A stretch of 64,000 nt of DNA, taken from Apostichopus japonicus (lineage: Eukaryota > Echinodermata > Holothuroidea > Aspidochirotida > Stichopodidae). Below are positions 55,301 through 61,400 of the stretch, in pieces. Numbering within the stretch: position 1 is the first letter of the stretch; every line of letters begins with the position of its first letter. The stretch covers positions 10,193,501 through 10,257,500 of the forward strand of contig NC_092570.1 of the NCBI RefSeq assembly GCF_037975245.1, in the 5' to 3' direction. The notes beneath the pieces are model-generated. The model was not told the DNA's origin, did no database searches, and was given only the letters and a program-made list of their open reading frames with translations. Position numbers and translations under genes: made by a program.

Positions 55301-56837
55301 AGTATTTGTCATTTCTTCAAACATGTTTATAATTACTTCATTACTGGCCTGGTTCACACTTATCTGATGTCTGATCAAGGTGCCTATTGCGGTGTAGTTT
55401 AATTTCAATTTGCAAAATATGTGCCAGCTATCGCGCTAGGCTAGAGCCTAGCCTAGAACGTTGAATGACCTTTTACAGAAAACTCTTGCATACTAATCAT
55501 CACACCGCTACGAGTTGTTACATCTATTCATTGCTTGCGCATTTGCTCTTATAAGTGTAGTTGTAGTAGCCTCGTAGATTCATTCAAAGGTTTTTGATTT
55601 AATTTGAAGGATTTTAAAAAAGGTTGTAGATTGAAAGTTGTTCACAGTTTCGTTCAGTAGATGTTTTAACATGATTTAGACACCACACATTAAGACACGA
55701 AAGAACAAATAAAGACAGTGTTTAAGATTTGTTTAGACTGTATTTCTCCATTTCAAAATGACAGTGATGACATTATCACTCTAACCAAGTAATCGCGAGA
55801 AGAGCTATGCGATTAATCGACTACAACAGAAAGAGTTGGCTATCAGCACTACCATGTCATATACAATGGACTGCAAAAAAATATCATTAAAATGTTGAAT
55901 GATTTGATTCCTGGCCACAGTCCAAACAGAGCGGAAAATCACAAGCAAGTGCTATATTGAACACCCCACAGTAAAAATGGTACTGATTACTTTTAGCTGT
56001 TATTTTGTAAAAGGTGCCAACCTGAACTGAACAACAAGGTTTGCACTTAATCACTTTCATTGCTAAGGAATATTGGGTGCATATTGTGTTAGGTCAATGA
56101 TGTTATGTTTAGCTGCAAATCAGTTTAGCTGAGAGTGATTTTCTGGTGATGTTTCCTGATAGTTAAACTTCCTTGAAGACAAAAGGTACCTGCTATTAAA
56201 TTCTGCCATATCCCTAACACAAGCTGCAGGAAGAAGTTAATTTCTACCAACTCTTTTTCAAAATTCAAGTCAATGTTGATCCAGTGCTTCGAACCATTTA
56301 TATTTCGTATGATGTATCTCTTCATATCATGCTGGGAACATGTTAGTTCTGCTTCAAGTACACTAAATGCATTATGCAATAGCATTATGAAATCCTCATA
56401 TATATGTGATATATGTATATTTAATAATTTTGAATCTTTAAAAAAAATGCTTGCAATGTTTACCACCAGTTATAATGGTAATGAAACATATTTACAAATT
56501 CTAAGAAGTAGACACTTTGACTACAGGTATGACTTTGCAATGTGTATCTTCTCTAAGGTATTAAACTAGTCTGTGATCTAGCATTTTGCAGTGTGGAAAG
56601 AAATTGAGTTGTCAGAAAAATACTAGGCAGGCACACTAAAGGTGAACAACTGTGAGTTTGTTTAATTGTCATTACCCTGTATATACATATTTGTCCAGTT
56701 CCTCTTCAAGTGTAAAATGCAGAGTTTTATAATACTTCACAAATGCTTCCACTTTTACAGAACAGCCATTGTCAAAGTCAGCACAGAAAAACAAAAGGAA
56801 AAGAGAGGCTAAAGCCAAAGCCAAGTCTATCGAACCG
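34328..56837 (+). CDS. EIF2A: Eukaryotic translation initiation factor 2A, exons 1-16 (C-terminus outside window)
   Basis: Sixteen exons joined in phase give 1494 nt (498 residues) that align without gaps of note to animal eIF2A (~585 residues): VRGTEGLSLFKGPP, SKDGSLFAWCNGD, GASYYGEQTLHY, CFAGFGNLRGQM, TATCSPRLREGNGFKIWHY, ELWDIQWQTFPEG, AYRPPHARDR, PLSKSAQKNKRKREAKAKAK. The family is a nine-bladed beta-propeller with a charged helical tail. It is an alternative factor that can bring initiator Met-tRNA to the 40S subunit for some non-canonical starts; it is not the alpha subunit of eIF2. The last ~90 residues were not found before 64000. The start at 34328 has A at -3 and G at +4. Introns 10 and 11 have U12-type signals. 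The gene is divergent from the Death-domain gene. Confidence 0.97.
34353..34833. other. eIF2A intron 1
   Basis: AT-rich with AGGCCTAG-type strings. No other feature seen. Confidence 0.6.
34834..34903 (+). CDS. EIF2A: eIF2A exon 2
   Basis: Acceptor TTTTTTCAG, donor CAG/GTAAAG. It encodes VRGTEGLSLFKGPPVNKFEE then GFG, the first propeller strand region. Confidence 0.93.
34904..35900. other. eIF2A intron 2
   Basis: About 1 kb, AT-rich. Short frames (34966-35193 minus, 35693-35929 plus) are unsupported; the second reads into exon 3 in the wrong frame. Confidence 0.6.
35901..35975 (+). CDS. EIF2A: eIF2A exon 3
   Basis: Acceptor CCTCACAG, donor TTG/GTAAGA. Encodes DTSPKCRVMKYSKDGSLFAW then CNGD, matching the SKDGTLFAWGNGE motif of the family. 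Confidence 0.95.
35976..37010. other. eIF2A intron 3
   Basis: AT-rich. No recognisable element. Confidence 0.6.
37011..37129 (+). CDS. EIF2A: eIF2A exon 4
   Basis: Acceptor TTGTTTCAG, donor CAAG/GTATGT. Encodes VFVVKTDTFETVFELDLS, then LVISPKNTCLATWEIYQ; SPKNTxLATW is conserved. Confidence 0.95.
37130..38367. other. eIF2A intron 4
   Basis: A (G)12 run at 37331-37342 and (T)10-type runs. At 38033 a TTAAAGGCACAGTACTACTT block resembles the left end of a TTAA-type element, but no partner end was found. Confidence 0.5.
38368..38467 (+). CDS. EIF2A: eIF2A exon 5
   Basis: Acceptor ATTTTCAG, donor ATTG/GTAAGA. Encodes VHGRPTTPNFHIYDLESGEC then LRTITQKRQLENW; the family has PNLQLYDVKTGTCLKSF here. 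Confidence 0.95.
38468..39698. other. eIF2A intron 5
   Basis: Includes a possible TTAA-flanked element at 38562-39090. The remainder is AT-rich without signal. Confidence 0.55.
38562..39090. mobile_element. Possible TTAA-flanked element (529 bp)
   Basis: TTAA at 38558-38561 and 39091-39094 bracket a block that differs in composition from the intron. It begins AGCAGCATTTTGCGTCC and, inverted, ends TTCCCTGCCAAATGCGTC. The ends share only a subterminal TGCGTC-type word, so this is weak. Confidence 0.35.
39699..39781 (+). CDS. EIF2A: eIF2A exon 6
   Basis: Acceptor TGTTACAG, donor TTCT/GTGAGT. Encodes EPQWTEDESICAQISTGEVL then FYQNNDF, matching PSWSEDETLCARNVNNEVHFFENNNF-type sequence in the family. 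Confidence 0.95.
39782..41301. other. eIF2A intron 6
   Basis: Contains a minus-strand L2/CR1 LINE fragment at 40083-40545. The frame at 39826-40095 is unsupported. Confidence 0.6.
40083..40545 (-). mobile_element. 5'-truncated L2/CR1-type LINE, antisense in intron 6
   Basis: Minus-strand frames give ITPSLNKLHW, PVEQRIIYKTALFGFKILNN, APVYLSELVQPYRPIRQALR, RSFSCAAAKVWNNLPQSVRL and FKKNLKTYLF. This is the typical L2/CR1 ORF2 C-terminus (LHWLPVxxRIxYK ... WNxLP ... FKxxLKTxLF). Its tail CGGATACCGGTGCTATATAC resembles the GGCGCTATATAAA tail of L2 elements. One in-frame stop interrupts it. Confidence 0.88.
41302..41402 (+). CDS. EIF2A: eIF2A exon 7
   Basis: Acceptor CATCTTCAG, donor CTAAA/GTAAGA. 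Encodes SKPVQRLQLKGISSCKISPG then PVPPKVAVHAPGAK; compare LSPGPQPYKVAVYVPGSKG in the family. Confidence 0.95.
41598..41715 (+). CDS. EIF2A: eIF2A exon 8
   Basis: Acceptor TTTATGTAG, donor CAAG/GTAAGA. Encodes GAPSFVRLFRYPNFSGPGAA then LANKSFYKADSAHILWNKQ, almost identical in pattern to animal eIF2A. Confidence 0.97.
41716..42867. other. eIF2A intron 8
   Basis: A minisatellite at 41755-42240 begins about 40 nt after the donor. The rest is AT-rich with no recognised feature. Confidence 0.6.
41755..42240. repeat. Minisatellite of CTCTCTGATAGAGTACAGATAG-type blocks
   Basis: Repeats of GATAGAG(T/C)A(C/T)AGATAGTCT, TGTTATTGATGGAGTACAG and GGGTAGAGTAAAG(G/T)GTCTC, arranged in ~100-110-bp composite units, degrading to short TAGTCTGTCTATAGA copies at the right end. 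Confidence 0.85.
42868..42984 (+). CDS. EIF2A: eIF2A exon 9
   Basis: Acceptor TCCATTAG, donor CTCT/GTAAGT. Encodes ATAVLVICVADVDQSGASYY then GEQTLHYLSIKGEGSNVTL; GASYYGEQTLHY is conserved. Confidence 0.97.
42985..43841. other. eIF2A intron 9
   Basis: AT-rich, no recognised feature. Confidence 0.6.
43842..43910 (+). CDS. EIF2A: eIF2A exon 10 (before a U12 GT-AG intron)
   Basis: Acceptor TTGTTTGCAG. Encodes KKGPIYSIDWSPVANEFIVV then YG, ending ...GGAT/GTATCCTTTG. Splicing to 46567 restores YGFMPAK, as in the family. Confidence 0.95.
43911..46566 (+). other. eIF2A intron 10, U12-type GT-AG
   Basis: The donor GTATCCTTTG is the near-invariant U12 5' splice site. The acceptor is a T-rich CTCAG at 46566, and a candidate branch element CTCCTTATC lies at 46538-46546, which is weaker than consensus TCCTTAAC. 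A hAT-type element (44388-46244) makes up most of the intron. An AG at 46548 would add six codons in frame but is a poorer choice. Confidence 0.85.
44388..46244. mobile_element. hAT-type DNA transposon, non-autonomous (1.86 kb)
   Basis: Left end TAGTGATGTGCCGTTTACAC and inverted right end TAGGGCTGTGAGTTTTCG, with GTTTAAACG-type subterminal repeats on both sides. The flank TGTCTAT is at 44381-44387 and 46246-46252 (8-bp duplication with one mismatch, YTGTCTAT). TAGNGNTGTG ends plus 8-bp TSD are hAT hallmarks. The frame at 45053-45337 is not a hAT transposase that I can recognise. Confidence 0.8.
46567..46668 (+). CDS. EIF2A: eIF2A exon 11 (between two U12 introns)
   Basis: Encodes MPAKSTLFNHKCEPVFDFGT then SPKNSGYYNPLGD (family: MPAKATIFNLKCDPVFDFGT). 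Ends GGAGACA/ATATCCTTTG in phase 1. Confidence 0.95.
46669..47386 (+). other. eIF2A intron 11, U12-type AT-AC
   Basis: Donor ATATCCTTTG, branch element TTCTTTAAC at 47367-47375, terminal TCTCAC with AC at 47385-47386, 12 nt after the branch A. Removing it joins GAC-A to TT-ATC, giving PLGDIICFAGFGN, which aligns gap-free with SPHGHILVLAGFGN of vertebrate eIF2A. No GT-AG alternative preserves that alignment. Confidence 0.9.
47387..47427 (+). CDS. EIF2A: eIF2A exon 12 (41-nt small exon)
   Basis: Encodes IICFAGFGNLRGQM (first Ile split with exon 11). Follows an AC acceptor and ends ATG/GTAAGT, a U2-type donor. GFGNLRGQM is invariant in the family. Confidence 0.93.
47428..48070. other. eIF2A intron 12
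   Basis: Contains a (C)11(A)8 run at 47571-47589. No recognised element. The frame at 47711-47944 is unsupported. Confidence 0.6.
48071..48204 (+). CDS. EIF2A: eIF2A exon 13
   Basis: Acceptor TTCTCCCAG, donor AATGG/GTAAGG. Encodes EFWDRKQLTKIGAASAPDTT, then QFLWSPDGQHFATATCSPRL, REGNG; the TATCxPRLR motif is conserved. Confidence 0.97.
48221..48925. repeat. Minisatellite of ATGACCCAATGTATCC / CATCATATCCAAA units
   Basis: Units of about 37 bp (AATGACCCAATGTATTCAAA, CTCATCATATCCAAAC), some with an added ATTCTTATAGTTGAA block, arranged in a ~110-bp higher-order pattern repeated several times. About 18-20 CATATCC copies. Confidence 0.92.
48980..50636. mobile_element. hAT-type DNA transposon, non-autonomous, perfect 8-bp TSD
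   Basis: AGTCAAGT at 48972-48979 and 50637-50644 flank ends CAGGGCTCAAAATA (left) and its inverse TATTTTGAGCCCTG (right). GGGGGCGA/GAGGGCT-rich subterminal repeats follow. The size (1657 bp) and lack of a transposase frame make it non-autonomous. Confidence 0.92.
51588..51798 (+). CDS. EIF2A: eIF2A exon 14
   Basis: Acceptor TGACTAG, donor CCCT/GTAAGT. Encodes FKIWHYNGTLLYDHPLKDKQ, ELWDIQWQTFPEGTFTPKAI, then SKPAAYRPPHARDRETKDP. It ends the propeller and starts the linker with the YRPP motif. Confidence 0.97.
52040..52710. repeat. CT-rich minisatellite (CCTTCTCCT / TGTGTTCC) with 210-bp higher-order copy
   Basis: Built of CTTATCTTCTCCTTCTCC and TGTGTTCCT words. The segment 52176-52385 is repeated almost exactly at 52386-52595. 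A polypyrimidine strand of this length may form H-DNA or act as splicing noise (inference). Confidence 0.92.
53150..53430. repeat. Two tandem copies of a ~140-bp block
   Basis: TTTCTAGTTAGTGCCAAGTA, TTAAAGCCCTGCATTTCAAT and CTCACAATTTCACT recur in order. Copy 1 has an additional TCATTTATAC stretch. Confidence 0.9.
53836..54016. mobile_element. Small hAT-like MITE (~181 bp)
   Basis: Ends CAGTGGTGTGCACAGG and inverted CAGTAAGGTGCGCAAACCAGG. Flanks TTAACAAC (53828-53835) and CTAACAAA (54017-54024) match at 6 of 8 positions. C-rich centre. Confidence 0.55.
54185..54236 (+). CDS. EIF2A: eIF2A exon 15 (linker)
   Basis: Acceptor TATACATAG, donor CCTG/GTTAGT. Encodes HADSYEAPGHVKQADAP. This linker is poorly conserved in the family, so the call rests on splice sites and phase (0 in, 1 out). 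Confidence 0.75.
54237..56760. other. eIF2A intron 15
   Basis: 2.5 kb, AT-rich. 55165-55235 carries inverted TGACCT-type words (AAAGGTCATAGGGGTCAGAG). The frames at 56125-56569 are unsupported. No element with clear ends. Confidence 0.5.
56761..56837 (+). CDS. EIF2A: eIF2A exon 16 (basic segment)
   Basis: Acceptor CTTTTACAG, donor ACCG/GTAAGA. Encodes EQPLSKSAQKNKRKREAKAK then AKSIEP, matching the basic KPLSKTALKNQRKHEAKKAAK segment before the C-terminal helices. Ends in phase 0, so at least one more exon is expected beyond the window or unseen. Confidence 0.92.
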
Positions 56838-56978
56838 GTAAGATTTCATTTGTATATTTTGGCGTGATGGTTTGGTATCCCGAAAGGGGTTCAAGAGAGG
56901 CCTGTCAAATTAATGGTCATAGATGAACACTGGTCGATGTTATTCATTCTCTTTATCAATGAATATTTGGAGGAATAT

Positions 56979-58408
56979 GACGCAGTCATGTTATTTCTTG
57001 CACCGACTTCCGCGCCTTGCCATCGACATATATCCGACTTCTTGCACACAGTATTACGACGCAGTCATGTTATTTCTTGCACCGACTTCCGCGCCTTGCC
57101 ATCGACATATATCCGACTTCTTGCACACATTATTACGACGCAGTCATGTTATTTCTTGCACCGACTTCCGCGCCTTGCCATCGACATATATCCGACTTCT
57201 TGCACACATTATTACGACGCAGTCATGTTATTTCTTGCACCGACTTCCGCGCCTTGCCATCGACATATATCCGACTTCTTGCACACAGTATTACGACGCA
57301 GTCATGTTATTTCTTGCACCGACTTCCTCGCCTTGCCATCGACATATATCCGACTTCTTGCACACAGTATTACGACGCAGTCTTGTTATTTCTTGCACCG
57401 ACTTCCTCGTCTTGCCATCGACATATATCCGACTTCTTGCACACATTATTACGACGCAGTCATGTTATTTTTTGCACCGACTTCTGCGCCTTGCCATCGA
57501 CATATATCCGACTTCTTGCACACAGTATTACGACGCAGTCATGTTATTTCTTGCACCGACTTCCTCGTCTTGCCATCGACATATATCCGACTTCTTGCAC
57601 ACAGTATTACGACGCAGTCATGTTATTTCTTGCACCGACTTCCGCGCCTTGCCATCGACATATATCCGACTTCTTGCACACATTATTACGACGCAGTCAT
57701 GTTATTTCTTGCACCGACTTCCGCGCCTTGCCATCGACATATATCCGACTTCTTGCACACATTATTACGACGCAGTCATGTTATTTCTTGCACCGACTTC
57801 CGCGCCTTGCCATCGACATATATCCGACTTCTTGCACACATTATTACGACGCAGTCATGTTATTTCTTGCACCGACTTCCGCGCCTTGCCATCGACATAT
57901 ATCTGACATCTTGCACACAGTATTACGACGCAGTCATGTTATTTCTTGCACCGACTTCCGCGCCTTGCCATCGACATATATCCGACTTCTTGCACACAGT
58001 ATTATGACGCAGTCTTGTTATTTCTTGCACCGACTTCCGCGCCTTGCCATCGACATATATCCGACTTCTTGCACACAGTATTATGACGCAGTCTTGTTAT
58101 TTCTTGCACCGACTTCCGCGCCTTGCCAACGACGTATATCCGACTTCTTGCACACAGTATTACGACGCAGTCATGTTATTTCTTGCACCGACTTCCGCGC
58201 CTTGCCAACGACGTATATCCGACTTCTTGCACACAGTATTACGACGCAGTCATGTTATTTTTTGCATCGACTTACGCGCCTTGCCATCGACATATATCCG
58301 ACTTCTTGCACACAGTATTATGACGCAGTCTTGTTATTTCTTGCACCGACTTCCGCGCCTTGCCATCAATATATACCTGACTTCTTGCACACAGTATTAT
58401 GACGCAGT
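56979..58408 (+). repeat. 79-bp tandem repeat, about 18 copies, open in all three plus frames
   Basis: The unit runs GACGCAGTCATGTTATTTCT, TGCACCGACTTCCGCGCC, TTGCCATCGACATATATCCG, ACTTCTTGCACACAGTATTAC. The spacing is exactly 79, so the reading frame shifts by one each unit. No unit carries a stop in any plus frame, giving frames of 364, 327 and 461 codons. It starts 141 nt after the exon 16 donor. There is no splice or start evidence for translation. It is a minisatellite, not a gene. Confidence 0.93.
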
Positions 58409-61400
58409 CTTGCCTTCTGAATACCTTCAAACCACTCATGCGTTCAAAAATATTTCGTACCAAAATTCTGCTTATATTCATCCTTTTAACATGTATTGAA
58501 GATATTCTGGAATAGGACCAACAACTGCAGGTCAACATTTAACATCATTTCGTATTATTTTTTTTTAATGAACATTAAAGCAGGTTTGTATAGTTGATTT
58601 TGTATTTCATACTGAAATGCCCCAACAAATCCACATGACAACTTGAAAATCTTTCAGTTTGCATATATATGGTTAATACTAAAATGAAGAGTGTCTGGGG
58701 TTCATGATAAGGTATTGAAACTATAAAAGCACATTCATAATTTGTAATTATCATGCATTTGTTAAAAATGTTTATGAGGATGTATTTTTTGTCAATTGCA
58801 ATCTAATTATTGAGTAATTACTCAAAACTAGGTTTAATGGACTTGTCAATCCAGCACAAAAGGGCTGCCCAAATAAAACAAAACTACAGAATGAAATACC
58901 ATCATAATCTCTTTGCAGGAAGTTCGTATCAAATTATTGATTCCCACAAAGTATAAAGTTTCTTGCTTAAACAGTCGATAAGGTCTGTAACCTGACCGTA
59001 TGAGACTCTTGACCCTCCGGTACTTTGGTTTCCTGACATAGTGTAAAGTGACTGCATACAAAATACAGATAATTTAAGGATTGTACTTTTTATGACAGCA
59101 AGTTTCCCAATCAGTGTGAAATCTTTGCAAAATAACCTGTTAACAATTTTTTTTATGAAACCATACGCTCAGTAAGTTTTGCAATCATGCTGGTGAGCAT
59201 GCATGCATTTGTTTTTCTCTCTGACCGAGGACTTCAGAGAATTTCAGGTCCTCGGTTGTGATTTCTAAAGAATCACCACGTTCTCAGAAGAATTCTTTTG
59301 TATGGGATATTGTTAAGGTTAGGGTACATGGATTTGAACAATGAAAAATACAATGGGGTCTTTGGTCTGAATGTAATACAAACATGTGTGTATGGGTGTG
59401 TGGGTGTGTGGGCATGTATGTGATGGCTAGCTTGTAGACACGATATCTCAACAACCACAAGGTGAATCAATGTCATACTTGGTTGGTAGATGAGCGTGCC
59501 ATAACGAGTAGATGTGCCTGCCCTATTGTTTGTGGTTCCCATCCTAATGAATTTAAATGAGTGGGCGGGGTTTAGTACTCTTCACACTGGTATGGTGATG
59601 TTGTACAATGTACATAATAATCACAGTTTCATAATGTCTCCAAATTTGTCATAAATATTTCATCAAATTGCAAGAAATGGCTTTTATACACAAGACAAGA
59701 ACCAAATGTTCAATGGTTTTTAGCGCTGGCATATTAGTTATTGTCATACTACTTTCATGAAACCAACAGTGTACAGTATTTTATTGTTTTGCATATCATG
59801 AATATTAATCAGTGAGCATAAAAATCTTAATCAGATATCTCTGAAATAGTCTAATTTGCTGTATACATGCTTATGAGATCATAAAATTTGACCTCGCTAA
59901 TATTCATACAGTACATCATACATGTATCTGTTTTTATATGTCGCTAAATAGACTTGTTCAATATGATATCTGATTCCTGGCACCTTCCTGTGTATGTTGC
60001 CGCATTAGGTCAATAGACAATCCTTCTTAGCATCAGAACCAAAAAACACTTTCTCTTTCTGGTTGTCAGCTTCATGTGTAGTACATATGGGCTGTTTTAC
60101 AATCAGGGTACATACATCAAAAGCAGCTAGGGTAAATATGTATATCAAAATCAGGGTACATAAATTCAAAATCAGGGTACATATATCAAAACCAGCTAGG
60201 GTATATATCAAAATCATGGTACATATATATCAAAATCAGGGTACATATACAGTATATCAAAATCAGGATACATATATATCAAAATCAGGATACATATATA
60301 TCTAAATCAGTTTACCTATAAATCAGGGTACATATATCAAAATCAGGGTACATATATCAAAATCAGTACATTTGATCACCATGGCAGTTTGTTAAAGGAT
60401 CTTGAGGATTTCTCTTGTTACAATCTTCCCTGCCTGTAGCAATTACCACTGGAGTCCCCTGTTTTTGGCCACAAACAGGGGAGATTGAATATCTACCTGA
60501 TTTGGTAATGCTAGCCTTGTACTGAACGCTCCTCTGCACAAATTCATGATTAAACACACATTGTACTATTTCAAAGGTCGAACCGAAATTGTCTTCACAC
60601 AGGAAAGTAGTACCAGCCATTAGAGCACTTGTGTTTACAATCATATGTTTGCAGTACTTTATTATGCAATCAAGTAACAAATGATTAATACTGGAGTGAA
60701 CTTGAATAGGACTGTTCTTCTATAGGCAGGCTTGACAATTATGTAATCCTAAATTAAGTACATCCACTCCCCTTCATAACACATGTAAAATAATTTGGAT
60801 CCATTTATTTTTCATGTTTGGTAAACTGTGGACTATACTGCAATTTTTGCCAAATTTTTGTAAATTTTTTTTTACCCCAGGCTCATCCTTGATCTTAGGC
60901 CTCAATCAGAATGATTATGAGATTTCTGGTCCAGTGCACCCAATCTATGTCTGCTTTATGCACTGAATGATGCCCATGCCTATGCCCCAAACACATTAAA
61001 GCAGCTATCTCACTGTCTTCTAGGGACTCACTTAAATTCAAGTCAGAAGCCCTGCATTAGTGGGGGTAGGGGGGAGAATTAATATGATCTGGAATTCTGG
61101 GTGGGCACGTTAGAGGACCACAGAGTTGAAGCTTTGCTGACGAGTACTCTTCTGGTTCTTTAGCATTGTAAGAAGGGCTGAACAGTCAATTGGTGTATTT
61201 ACGTAATTGAATAGTTTGACCATACATGTACAAAGTGATGCTTCAATATCCTCTCATTATGCACACAGATTTTTGTAAACTGTATCTGAGAGCTTTCGAT
61301 ACGACGGATGGCAGAGAATCGTGAGATTATGAAATTTGATTGGAAAGAAATATTGTTAAAAAAAACAGGGGCCACAACATTGTTGTGCAAGATAATAGTG

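Noticed and set aside
56913-58499. Overlapping open frames of 461, 364, 327 and 151 codons
   Set aside because: They all follow the 79-bp tandem repeat read in three frames; no splice, start or conservation evidence supports a protein.
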